Positions 9,001 to 17,749 of a stretch of 22,553 nt of DNA are shown piece by piece. Each line of letters starts with the position of its first letter. Positions within the stretch are counted from its first letter, which is position 1. The DNA is from Pelargonium nanum (taxonomy: Eukaryota; Streptophyta; Magnoliopsida; Geraniales; Geraniaceae). A model generated the notes under the pieces. That model was given only the letters and a program-made list of their open reading frames with translations, did no database searches and was not told the DNA's origin. Position numbers and translations under genes: made by a program. Location: positions 1 through 22,553 of the forward strand of contig JAYMTF010001564.1 in assembly GCA_036897485.1 (NCBI GenBank). The letters run 5' to 3'.

Positions 9001-12000
9001 TTATACGCAGACAGATGATGCCCTACAACAACCGCAACAAAGCCATTTCCCGAACAATGTCGGGGAGACAGATGATGCCTCACAGAATAAAAGCTATCAG
9101 AATGTGGGTGACGCTCTTAGTGTTGCTGAAAAGGAGTTGATGGATGCTAGATCATTGATTGAAGCATTGGAATCTGAGCAGCTTTATCTAATTAAAGAGC
9201 TGCAGCATATGCAGGATGAAAATCACAGATACATGGAGATATTAAGTGACAAGGACAAGGTAGAAAGACAATGTGTTCATAAACTCAACAGTCAGTCTCA
9301 GGCATTTGATGTCTCAGAAAAGCAAAATAAGGACCTGGTAGTGGAAAATAGCAAAGGAATTGATGGCAAGACGTTGCAAGCCAAGTTGGACAAATTGAGT
9401 AAAGACCTTGAGAAAACAAAATTACTTAACAGCCAATATGAAGAAGACCAGGCTACACATTTGTCTCAACAAAACCAAGTTGACTTAGTCTGTGAACAGG
9501 TGGAGATGGAGACTGCAAGAACAATTCTTCATTTACAGGAAGAGGTTTCCTCCCTGCAGGTAGAATTCCAAGAACAGTTATCTTGCATGACCCAAGAAAA
9601 TACAAGACTGAGGAGCAGCATAGCAGTTAAAGAAGAGGAAATAAGGGCTCTTTCTGGGGAGTGGGATAGGGCTATACTGGAGCTAACCAGCTTTATCATA
9701 GATGGTTCTAGATCCCTTAAAGATGCCTCTAGGCATATAGAAAGCATCACTCATTCATTTCCTCAAGGAAATGTTTGGATTAGTGAACATATTGAGAGGG
9801 CTGCCAGAGTCTGTGTAGAGAAGGAAGAAACAATTCTACATCTGCAGAAGAGCTTAGAAGATGCACAAAAGATGGTGGTGGAGATGGAGCAGAAATTGAG
9901 TTCCCTTAAGGGGGCAGCAATGGCTTTAAATAAATTCCAGCAAGTAGAAGACAATGAAATCACCAAAGAGACATTCAGGTTAAGCATGCTGTTAAATGAA
10001 AAGATAAACGCAATAAAGATTTTAGAGGGTAAGTTGAAATGCAAAGAAGACGAGATTACTGAAGGAGAAAGACGTTCCAATGCTGCATTCGTTGTATTGA
10101 AATGGCTATCTGACCGTCTCCCCATTGCTAACAAAGATGATGTTGGGAGAGATATTCTGTTGTCAGAATCACCTATATCTTCTGAAATGGGCAGTAATTT
10201 GATTCTTGAAGTGAATGCTGCTGCTCCACTGGAGGATGTTGAGGCTCAAATTGGGTTGGCACAGTTAGAAGTGTTGGGGTCCATGAAAGCTATTAACGTC
10301 TTTTATGCTGATGCTAAAATGCATATAAAATCTCTCCAAACCGACATTCAAAAAACTTCTTCTGAAAATGGGGAGTTAGTTCAAGACTTGGTCAAAGAAG
10401 TTCACGAAATGAGGAAGAGCTTAATGGAAATAAAAAACAATTCTAAACATTTACAACTGGAAGGGCATAAAGTTTTGAAGTGTGATAACCATTATGACGT
10501 GCTATTTCAGATACGAGATGAACTTGCAAAAGTAGGTGACAGACTGTATTTCATGGAAGATTACATTAGTACAAAAGCAAAGTCATTTTGCTGTCCATTA
10601 GTAGATGAAGATTCTGCAGCAGAAGATTCATGGACTGCTGATAGTTCAACATCTAGCTTTGATATTTCAACTGAAAGTATTGCTTCAAGAAGTAAGCTGG
10701 AAGGATCTACTTCTGAGTGCTACTTCCAATCACCTGAAAAATTAACTGAAGAGATATTGGACAAAGGAGAATCATTAAATTTCTCTGATAATCAAGATAC
10801 AGACTCAGCAAAGCTTTTGAAAAAGTCAGGTCCAGATGAAACAATATTTTTCTGCCTGAAGATGGAATTGGAGGTGGCATTTAATGCTTTCAAGAAACTA
10901 TATGTTCAGTTAGCCACACTTATCAATGATAAGGGTATTGATAACTGTTGTTTCACAGAAGGTATGTTGTTTGCCACGTTTATTGCCTTGCATTTTGTAA
11001 ATAACTGTCATAAACTTCTACTTAAAAAAGATATATTGGGTTTTTGATGGATGGCAGAAATGAGCAGAGTATTTCCATCTTTTGAATCGAGGACAAAAGA
11101 AGCTAATGAAGGCTGCAACAATATGAGAGAGGTAACTATTTTTATTTATGCAAAACACTTGCAATTCATAGCCAAACTAAATTTTTCAATGAAGTTAATA
11201 ATTTTCTGCTCTTCAATTGCTTACTGATAATAAGGTTTTAAAATGCTTTATAAAGATCAGTGTTCTTAAATGTTATGCACAATCTCTTGTATGCAGTTAA
11301 TTGTTGATGGGAAATGTAATCGTACCAGCAGTTTCTTTGCCAAATTTGAGGAAGCTCACGCAACCATGCAAGAAGCTGATTTAATGTTAAATGCATTGTT
11401 GAAAGAAAATGAAAATGCAAAACAACTAACTGGCATGTGGAAGCAAGCTGGAGAGGATTTGATGGTAGAAAGAGCCACATTGAGTGAAGAAATCGAACAG
11501 CTTAGGTCCTCAATACTTTTGAAAGATGGGGAGAATGAAATACTGCAGGAAGAAGTTGATCATAGCTTGGTGGAGATAGCAAATTCCATGTCTTTGCTTG
11601 AGGGATCATTTCAGAAAATGCAGAATGATGTGGAGGAGAAATTGAAGTTGATAAATTCTGACGTTTTATCAATGGGAAGAGACGCCAAGTACAGCATTTA
11701 CAACTTGAGATCATCATTGGAACATGTTTATTCTGAGGTCTTGGTGAAAGGTATTGCTTTATTTGTGTTGTTCCAGTGCCATGCAGGCAAACTTAGTAAA
11801 GTCCCAACCTCTAATACTGAATGTGAGAACCATCAATCAAGAGAGCAAGTATGCCATTCAGTTAATGATAAACTACAAACAACTGGTAAGAATGATATCA
11901 TGTTTACTGGAGAGAAATGGTTAGAAGAAACAGGTCAAAGTAAATGGGTAAAAAATCTAGAAGAGGGAGAGGCAAAAGTGCACCATGAGAATCTGGTATA

Positions 12001-15000
12001 CGAGAACTTAGCACTGAAAAAAGAACTGGAAAGGAAAGAAGTTTTGCTAGAGGGTTTACTTTTTGATTTCACCTTACTCCAGGAATCAGCCTCAAGTACA
12101 AAAGACATTAAAGATGACACTGAAAAGCTAATTTCAGCTTTAAACCAAGTGCGGCATGAACTTGAGATGAAAACTAGAGAGCTAGATGAAATGCTGGTTC
12201 AGCACAAAAAGCTTGAAGATCATCTAGCAGATACTGAAAATGCTTTGCTCATGTCAAATTCTGATCTTGAGCAGGCTAAAGAAGCATTAGATGCCTTGTC
12301 AGATCAGAATGTGGAATTGAGAGTACTTTTAAATGATCTCTATACAAAAAAAACTGAAGCTGAAGAGCAATGGGAAGAGCAGAAGGAAGTGATCAGAAGT
12401 CTGGAGAAAGAAATTCTTCACATGACTTCTTCAATGGAAAGAAAATTGATATTGTCAATTGAAGACATTGAAGATGATTTGAGAAGGGTCACTAGCGAGA
12501 GAGACCAGCTCCGTGAAGAAGTTCGATCCCTGAAGGATAAGTTTGAGATGGTATATGCATTAGCTGATGAAAATGAAGCTATTGCTGTTGAAGCCCGCCA
12601 GGTATGTAGTTATGGACCCCTTTTCTTGTTCTTGACAGTTGAAATGATATTTAGTGACTACAAGAACCAGCAATTAATTTTTTTAAAACTGAATTTGTAC
12701 ACTAACTTTTTTCAGGAGTCAGAAGCAAGTAAGATATATGCTGAACAGAAGGAAGAGGAGGTTAAGATTTTAGAACATTCTGTTGAGGAGCTGGAGTCTA
12801 CCATAAATGTATTGGAGAAAAAGGTTAGTATGTTGTGTATTTACTTGCTGCGGACCTTTTAGTCTAAACTTCTCTGAGCATCAACATGTAAAAGTCTTCT
12901 TTAAAGTACAAATGCAGGACATTTTCTTATTAGTTGTGTGCCTTGGGAATTGTTGGTATGCTTTTGGCTACTCATTACACTGATTGAGATCTCCTTGCTT
13001 TCTTAGGTGTATGAAATGAATGATGAGGTAGAAAGACATCAGATGATGAGAGATTCGTTAGAACTCGAACTGCAGGGTCTTCGGCAGAGATTAACAACTG
13101 TTGAAAGTTTCGCTGAAGTTGTGGATTCAGAAAACCCAAATGTTGAGCAAATCAATAATCAAATGTCTAGGTTGGAGTGCTGCTTTCTTTATAGATAATG
13201 AACCAACTTTCTGTTATTACTTTATTTATTCAAGGAAATAATTATGATGCAGGCAACTCCACAATGGACTAGTGGAACTTCAGGAGGCGCGCAAACAGAT
13301 ACAACTTCTAGAAGATGAAAGAGAAGAACAGGAAAGAGAGGTGAGGTCTTGAGTTTGTTGTGGCTTGCAATTTTACTCAGATGTTTATCATCTACTGCAA
13401 TGGCTTTTAGTCTTTTCAGTTTTCACGTGCTCTGAGCGATTATTTTTTCTTCATTTTTTGTAGATCAAACAGTGTAAAGATTATATCTCTGAGCTTGTAT
13501 TGCATGCTGAAGCGCAAGCATCGCAGTATCAGCAAAAGGTACAATATGTCAATTTATCTTGCTAATTTTATATACGTATTTGGTCACTTTTAGCTGTGGC
13601 ATTACAGTCTCCTTACATGTTTATCTCAAATTGAAATCTCTCATCCATCCACACCCTTTGGACAGTACAAAACTTTGGAGGCTATGGTTCATGAAGTAAA
13701 AACAGATATGTCAAACTCTACATCTGCAGCACAAACATCTGATACTATTGAGAAAATCCCAGTGAGGACAAGGGGTTCCAGCTCGCCATTCAGATGCATT
13801 GCAGGTTTGGTTCAGCAGATGAACATGGAGAAGGATCAGGAATTGTCAATGGCCAGGCGCCGCATAGAAGAGCTGGAGGCACTGGTGGTCAAACGACAGA
13901 AAGAGGTTAAGTAGCCTTGCTTAGCTTTCATTATTGATGAACATTTGGACCTTCACAATTGCATATGCGAAAGTTATGAGAACATGATCCTAGGAGGGTG
14001 GGGGGAGAAGGAGAGATTCTTTCCTATTGAAGTCACGGTTTATATGCACCCGCACCAAGACTTATATTTTGTTACTTGGAAACCTGTATCATCTTTTTCT
14101 GTTTTTCTTGAATACTTGCATTGATAATAAACCAAAGCCAGATTATACATGCATACATACCGATGCACATTGTCTATAGTACAATGTATTAACTCTATCA
14201 TGGACCATTGAATCTTCATTGAATCAGGTATGCATGTTGAATACTAGGCTAGCCGCAGCTGAAAGCATGACACATGATGTGATACGAGATTTACTTGGGG
14301 TCAAATTGGATATGACTAACTATGCAGTAAGTCTCATATGATCATCTTGAAGCATGAATATTCAGAGGTGCATATGTTAATTTTCACTTATTGTTGTATA
14401 TTCTAGAACTTGATAAACAAGCACCAGGTCCAAAAACTAGTGGAGGAGGCTCAACAGCAAACAGAAGACTTCCAAGCAAAGGTTAAAATTTTTATGACAA
14501 GATTTTGAATTAAGTGTCATTCTCTCTAATATATTTTGCGTGAATATCTAAATTAACTTCCATTCTAATTATATATGTTTTTGTACATAGGAGCAAGAAA
14601 TTTTCAACTTACGGGAGAAGATCAATGAGCTAATCCAGGAAAGAGAGAGGTTAGACACCTTTTCAATTTAACTAATTGTTGAACCAAATATGTAACAGTG
14701 GTAAACACTAAACAAGTGTGGAGGGAACCACACATATAGAAATTAAAAAATGTAATCAATTTGATTCAGGTTGTAAATGAAATACTAAAAATAAGTTAGT
14801 AGAAATTTAAATGCAAGTTATTGTAGTTTGTCTAACATTTATGTAGAAAAGCTTTTGGAACTCTGTTTCGGCTTTATTGATTGTGTCAATGTTCAATCAT
14901 CTGTGGAAGAGAAAGGGTAGATGCTTGTTATTCTTCCCTTGTAAGCTTGAGTGGCTATAAGAATCATTGTCCTTTGAGTTAAGGTCTTACATCTAGCTGA

Positions 15001-16521
15001 AAGATTTTTTGCCAATCAGGTGTTAAGCTATATGTTAGATGAACTCAATTTTATAATATAAGAGGGTATTTCTTTGTCGGTACTTTGCATACACCTTCTT
15101 AAGATGGAGTCTAACTTTTATCATGTTGATAGTAAGTTGAAATTTTCGCATCCCTTGTCAGCCATGGGTTAACAACCCTTGTCGCGTTGATGTTGTTCAA
15201 CATCTTGCTGATTTTTTTTTCCAAACATGTGTTGGAGCTAATGGCCTATGTTTAGACAAACTCAAATTTACATTAGAAGAGGGTGTTTCTAGGTCCACAC
15301 TTTGCATCTTCTAAAGACCCGCCTGATTATAAGCCTTCTATGGATTGTGTATAATTTTGGTTGCACTGAATCTGATAGTAAGTTGAAATTTTCACATCCC
15401 TTGTCAGTTGTGGGTCTAGAAACATATCGTCAAGTAGAAGTGATCAATCTTTGTTGGTAGAAGTAGACCAAGTTTAGTTATCTATATCCAAGAGTGATTC
15501 CTTACCAACACCAAAGTTCTTTTTTCTTCACAGTTTACATATTATAATATAAAATGTTTATATGTTATAGCTGCTGGTACCAATCCTTGTTAGTCTTTAT
15601 GTAATTTTATAGTTCTATAGTATTATTAAGGAACCCTATATTGATTATAAGTTATTATGTTTGCGTTTAAGATTTGACATATCAGTCAGCAATATTTGTG
15701 AATGTAGTTACTCATGTGCTAATATGTTCACCTGTTTTCTGTTTCCATATATTTTCTACTTCTGTAGTTGCATATCAGAAATAAATAAGAAGGAATCAGA
15801 TTTACTTTCCAACCAGATGACTGTGGAACAACTTCGAGAGCGAGATCAATTACTTACAGCACAGAACGACATGTTGAAGGTTTGGATAAATTCTACTTAT
15901 AGATGCGGCTTTAATTTTGAACTTGTGTTCCGGAATCATCCTTTATGTTTGTTCAATTGATTATATTAATTTGGGTTTAAGTCCTGCGAAACAAATAAAT
16001 TCTTTATCAATATTTTGCCTTCTTGTGTAGACGGACAAGACCAATCTAAAGAGGAAAGTTGCAGAACTGGATGAGATGGTGAAAACACTCCTTCAAACAC
16101 ACCATGTCCAGTCGCCATATCAGCAGACCGTTAAAATGAAGGCATGCATCTGCATTCTATAGTTGTATATTTGTTCACAAAATGACAGTTTCTCATTTCG
16201 ACATGCTGTACCTTTCTTGATCTCAGGAGAAGAGAACAAAATTAGGCGATGTTGATCTTAGCAGAAGGTTAGCGCACTCTGAGAAGCTTCTTTCTCGTGT
16301 GAATAATGAGCTTGCTCAATACCACACACCAAGTACTAGTAGCAGTTATCAACACAACAGAAGCTACGGACACGGCCCTGAATTAAAAAAACAGGTATAT
16401 TGTTGCTTGGACTGGTGTATAGGTATCCAAATTCCAAATAAAATGAATGAACTATCCACTTGATCTGACGTTTTTGCGAAATGATCACTAACAGGAAGAA
16501 GCCCTCATTCGATTAGCATAA
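2599..16521 (+). CDS. POK1/POK2 (KIN-12C/D): Class-12 kinesin, phragmoplast orienting kinesin (KIN-12C/D, POK1/POK2-like), 34 exons
   Basis: I predict a 2341-residue protein from 34 exons (7026 coding bases with stop; exon blocks are listed below), all joining in one frame. The start at 2599 follows an in-frame TGA at 2557 and has A at -3. Order of parts: Ser/Arg-rich extension (1-158), kinesin motor (about 159-500), neck and coiled-coil stalk (about 500-2080), conserved C-terminal region (2080-2341). The motor motifs GQTGSGKT (239-246), NSESSRSHS (362-370) and DLAGSER (397-403) are intact. Arabidopsis POK1 and POK2 are about 2066 and 2771 residues, so the length fits that branch; I cannot say which of the two is closer. 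In that family these kinesins hold the division plane at the cortical division zone and guide the phragmoplast. The reconstruction is by eye; small exon errors are possible. Confidence 0.92.
3185..4748 (+). CDS. Kinesin exons 2-8: motor domain, first part
   Basis: Exons: 3185-3340, 3603-3686, 3797-3916, 4050-4163, 4245-4337, 4430-4590, 4674-4748. They encode residues 161-427 plus two bases of codon 428. The region opens with VLIRLRPLN, the first motor strand. The P-loop FAYGQ|TGSGKT is split between exons 3 and 4. [15 protein letters not shown] (exon 5) is a kinesin hallmark. Exon 7 holds switch [10 protein letters not shown] and switch II DLAGSER; the last Arg codon is split AG|G. Exon 8 carries INKSLSTLG. 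Every catalytic and nucleotide-contacting motif is intact. All introns are GT-AG and 80-262 bp long. Confidence 0.92.
3932..3947 (+). repeat. CT dinucleotide microsatellite in intron 4
   Basis: This is a pure TC/CT run of 16 bases just inside the donor of intron 4. It is a simple sequence repeat that may vary in length between individuals. It does not touch the reading frame. Confidence 0.85.
4978..5025 (+). mobile_element. Second micro retro-insertion: poly(A) with target duplication
   Basis: AATAGATATGTTCA at 4978-4991 is repeated exactly at 5012-5025. Between the copies are only GCATTC and a run of about 15 A. The design is the same as at 434-491: a 13-16 base target duplication, six body bases ending in TC, and an A-tail in + orientation. 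A severely 5'-truncated LINE or SINE insertion is the simplest reading. Confidence 0.6.
5128..5200. repeat. Foldback hairpin in intron 8
   Basis: ATAGCTCCTTGGCTAA and TTTTGCTC (5128-5157) pair with GAGCAAAA and TTAGCCAGGGAGTTAT (5171-5200), leaving a short AT-rich loop. The arms are about 30 bases with few mismatches. A second hairpin, TTGGCTGA-atc-TCAGCCAA, lies at 5310-5328. They may be remnants of one small MITE; no target duplication is clear. Confidence 0.55.
5840..6263 (+). CDS. Kinesin exons 9-11: motor domain, end
   Basis: Exons: 5840-5927, 6038-6096, 6200-6263, giving residues 428-498. Exon 9 has the microtubule-contact segment [10 protein letters not shown] (444-453). Exon 10 has [14 protein letters not shown] and exon 11 has [16 protein letters not shown], which closes the motor core and enters the neck linker. 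Split codons (GG|A and TG|C) restore cleanly. [15 protein letters not shown] is the plant class-12 version of this region. Exon 9 follows the 1091-bp intron 8. Confidence 0.92.
6341..6873 (+). CDS. Kinesin exons 12-14: neck and first coil
   Basis: Exons: 6341-6406, 6489-6650, 6769-6873, encoding residues 499-609. [20 protein letters not shown] is the class-12 neck, moving from the motor into heptad-patterned sequence. Exon 13 contains a Ser-rich piece ([18 protein letters not shown]) that may be a phosphorylated hinge. Exon 14 begins at a tandem CAGCAG acceptor, so one Gln may be added if 6766 is used. [12 protein letters not shown] in exon 14 is conserved in POK-type proteins. Confidence 0.88.
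7038..8084 (+). CDS. Kinesin exons 15-19: proximal stalk
   Basis: Exons: 7038-7273, 7367-7436, 7523-7576, 7654-7712, 8018-8084, encoding residues 610-771. The first two are strongly POK-like ([41 protein letters not shown]). Exon 17 is only 54 bases ([18 protein letters not shown]) and would be missed by simple ORF scanning; I accept it because both splice sites and phase 0 fit and it continues the preceding coil. Its donor AAG|GTCAGA is weak. Exon 19 ends at FGGS. Confidence 0.8.
8181..8601 (-). mobile_element. TRIM-like LTR retroelement relic in intron 19
   Basis: Read on the - strand, 8601 down to 8530 begins TGTTAAGAG and ends TTTTCA, as an LTR does. It is followed at once by TGGTATTAGAGC (8529-8518), 11 of 12 identical to the initiator-tRNA-Met primer binding site TGGTATCAGAGC. 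A second LTR-like copy lies at 8181-8303; it shares CCAACTCAACTAAAA and TTAGTTTTGTACTCTAACA-type sequence but has a block of about 60 bases inserted. A third partial copy is near 8382-8421. There is no coding sequence. The structure fits a short non-autonomous LTR element (TRIM class). No target duplication is visible, so it is rearranged. Confidence 0.55.
8209..8480. repeat. Imperfect tandem repeat starting CGCTTTGCACGTGGCCC
   Basis: Units start at 8209, 8331 and 8431, each with CGCTTTGCACGTGGCC. They are 122, 100 and at least 50 bases long. The first two share TTTAATATGAATAGTTGAAGG and the LTR-end sequence. The array lies inside the TRIM-like relic and seems to have arisen by local duplication of LTR plus insert. 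Each unit starts with a CACGTG G-box. Confidence 0.75.
8954..10961 (+). CDS. Kinesin exon 20: large coiled-coil stalk exon
   Basis: This uninterrupted 2008-base exon encodes residues 772-1440 plus one base. It is rich in Glu, Lys, Gln and Leu with long stretches of heptad pattern, broken by Ser/Asp/Glu-rich stretches (about [19 protein letters not shown]). No enzymatic motif is visible. Such large exons in a long parallel coiled-coil tail fit the family role of the tail as a dimer stalk and partner-binding region. Splicing is TTTTGCAG at the start and GAAG|GTATGT at the end. Confidence 0.9.
11058..12601 (+). CDS. Kinesin exons 21-22: central stalk
   Basis: Exons: 11058-11131 and 11297-12601, encoding residues 1441-1900. 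Most of it is high-probability coiled coil (for example [19 protein letters not shown] and [13 protein letters not shown]). Around 1620 the coil is broken by a hydrophobic stretch, [17 protein letters not shown]. It is too short to hide a normal plant intron, so I keep it as coding; I think related proteins have a comparable break, but could not check. The start of exon 22 at 11297 (TTAATTGTTGATG) keeps phase 0. Confidence 0.87.
12716..13538 (+). CDS. Kinesin exons 23-26: distal stalk
   Basis: Exons: 12716-12823, 13007-13170, 13253-13340, 13464-13538, encoding residues 1901-2045. [17 protein letters not shown] and [15 protein letters not shown] are strongly characteristic of POK1/POK2 tails. 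The Arg codon between exons 24 and 25 is split AG|G. All four introns touching these exons have GT-AG borders. The segment is almost wholly charged coiled coil. Confidence 0.9.
13666..14326 (+). CDS. Kinesin exons 27-28: conserved class-12 tail motif
   Basis: Exons: 13666-13905 and 14228-14326, encoding residues 2046-2158. Exon 27 carries [18 protein letters not shown] and then [21 protein letters not shown], the best conserved part of the tail of long plant class-12 kinesins. Exon 28 continues with NTRLAAAES and [15 protein letters not shown]. Strong conservation here points to a partner-binding or localisation function; POK tails are known to interact with division-zone proteins such as TANGLED, but I cannot assign this motif to a given partner. 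Confidence 0.92.
14407..16521 (+). CDS. Kinesin exons 29-34: C terminus and stop
   Basis: Exons: 14407-14481, 14591-14649, 15768-15879, 16031-16141, 16227-16394, 16495-16521, encoding residues 2159-2341. [18 protein letters not shown] and [17 protein letters not shown] are POK-like; the Ser codon is split AG|T across the 1118-bp intron 30. [18 protein letters not shown] (exon 32) precedes an intron with a GC donor. [20 protein letters not shown] follows, then a Ser/His/Tyr-rich end, and the protein ends ALIRLA with TAA at 16519-16521. The last exon has only nine codons, including the stop. Confidence 0.88.
14650..15767 (+). other. Long intron 30 (1118 bp) with a tandem duplication
   Basis: This intron splits a Ser codon (AG|T) near the C terminus. 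Its middle holds two diverged copies of a roughly 160-200 base sequence, listed separately. The rest is AT-rich and unremarkable. No extra exon is required. Confidence 0.75.
15011..15417. repeat. Diverged tandem duplication in intron 30
   Basis: Copy 1 (about 15011-15170) and copy 2 (about 15221-15417) share, in the same order, a TTAGA-AACTCAA segment, AGAGGGT-TTTCT, ACTTTGCAT, and AGTAAGTTGAAATTTTC followed by CATCCCTTGTCAG. Copy 2 has an extra segment of about 35 bases before the shared end. The wording is reminiscent of plant LTR fragments, but I see no LTR ends or primer site, so the source family is open. Confidence 0.6.
16142..16226 (+). other. GC-AG intron 32
   Basis: Exon 32 ends ...AAAATGAAG and the intron starts GCATGC rather than GT. 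It ends CTCAG before GAGAAGAGAACA. Reading through would meet TAG after eight codons. No GT donor nearby keeps both the frame and the conserved join [15 protein letters not shown] introns are a known minor class spliced by the major spliceosome, about 1% of plant introns. Confidence 0.75.
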
Positions 16522-16800
16522 CTAATCCTTGTTGTGAAGCAGTTGATGGACAACATTGTATATGCATTGCTAGTTGTCGACGCGCGTGTCATGAAGAGGT
16601 ATCTATAATCTATATACTAGCTAAGAATACATACTATTCATTTTACAAGATACATATGAAATGCATTAAACTGCATTTTACAAGATACTCTTTTTGGTGA
16701 TGCAGATTCTGTTATATTTGTGTTACACAAACTCCATATCTGCCATTTCTTCAGTGACATGTAAATATGATTGTTGTAATCTTAAGTTACCCTACCTCAG
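16522..16800 (+). other. Presumed 3' UTR of the kinesin gene
   Basis: This follows the stop codon directly. There is no perfect AATAAA; GTAAATATG near 16760 and TTGTAATC near 16774 are possible plant polyadenylation elements, which would put the 3' end near 16790. A possible UTR intron is GAG|GTATCT (16599) to TGCAG (16705). CATTTTACAAGATAC occurs twice (about 16639 and 16673). All boundaries are inferred. Confidence 0.4.
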
Positions 16801-17355
16801 GGTCGGGCAAATCGCGTCTTCATTTGTGTGATTACGAACGAGCAAAGTGATGTTTATTCTAATTTTGTTTTACCAGTTTACACTTATTGCTGTTGCTCTA
16901 CAATCCCAGGCCTCATTTGAAAACAAAAAGTGGTCCTATCTGTGTTGAATGTATTAAATTTAGATATTTGAATGAGTGAAAAACAAGTTACACACAGATG
17001 CAATGCAAGTCTGTCTGTCTGTCCAGGAATACTACATATGTATTTCAAAATCTCACGCTAAGTGTCCTAAATTTTGTGCAAAGTGATCTGACAATCTACG
17101 TGGGAAATACCACCTGTTTCCATGAATTTTTTATGCGAAGCGCCCATTTATAAGACGTATTGCACACGTGACATATTGTGGTTCGGTCAAGTCATCAATG
17201 AAATATTTGATGTGTCATGTCACATCAATTAACACATAATTTTGTACAATCTTTAAGACATATAACATTACTTTTAATAGCTGTATGTTAATTAAAATAC
17301 GGCCCCTCAACTATCATTACCCATTTAAAAGTTGTGTTACTCTTATATTCTTTAA
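16801..17355. other. Intergenic DNA, no gene seen
   Basis: No exon or ORF of note lies between the kinesin 3' end and the composite element. It contains a short GTCT repeat (about 17009-17023). The interval ends with TAA (17353-17355), which is the left copy of the target duplication of the next element. Confidence 0.65.
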
Positions 17356-17391
17356 GGCTCTGTTTGGATTAGAATTTTGATTCACATTGTC

Positions 17392-17475
17392 ATTCCTTCC
17401 ATTTCTATTCCCATTCCCATTCTCATGTGATGTTGTTTGGATTAATTAAAGAATGGGAATGAGAATCCTTTTCAT
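17392..17475. repeat. Subterminal foldback of the left end
   Basis: CCCATTCCCATTCTCAT (about 17410-17426) pairs with AATGGGAATGAGAAT (about 17452-17466), with the inner TGTTTGGATTAATTAA in the loop. The hexamer CCCATT or a variant is repeated here, mirroring the GAATGA array at the right end. Confidence 0.6.
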
Positions 17476-17657
17476 TTCATTTGCTATTATTTGTTTTTGC
17501 ATTTCATATTATTTTTTAAAATAAAAAATTTCGACAATATTTTTAAAAATTCAAACAATAATTTGAAAAAATTCTCGAAATTGCTCTTGATGCGACTATT
17601 TTTTCCAATTCACAAATCAAGGTATGAAACGGTGTCGTTTTGGTCTTCTTGTCCTCA

Positions 17658-17738
17658 GTCAAAGTCTAGGTTCAAGTCAAGGTTTATATTCAAGTTAAGG
17701 GTCCAAGTCAAGGTCCAAACCAAAGTCCAAGTCAAGAT
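17658..17738. repeat. 12-bp minisatellite (CCAAGTCAAGGT)
   Basis: Around six to seven imperfect units of about 12-14 bases follow one another, for example CCAAGTCAAGGT, CCAAACCAAAGT and CCAAGTCAAGAT. The period being a multiple of three produces repetitive open frames on both strands, which I do not take as coding. Confidence 0.75.
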
Positions 17739-17749
17739 AAGTTCTTGGG

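Noticed and set aside
9529..10134. Antisense ORFs of 73 and 123 codons inside exon 20
   Set aside because: They lie opposite a well-supported coiled-coil exon; their Ser/Leu-rich composition is the usual reverse reading of Glu/Lys/Leu-rich codons.
11270..11296. Apparent start codon upstream of exon 22
   Set aside because: This is intron sequence before a good GCAG acceptor; the frame joins exon 21 at 11297, so no separate gene starts here.
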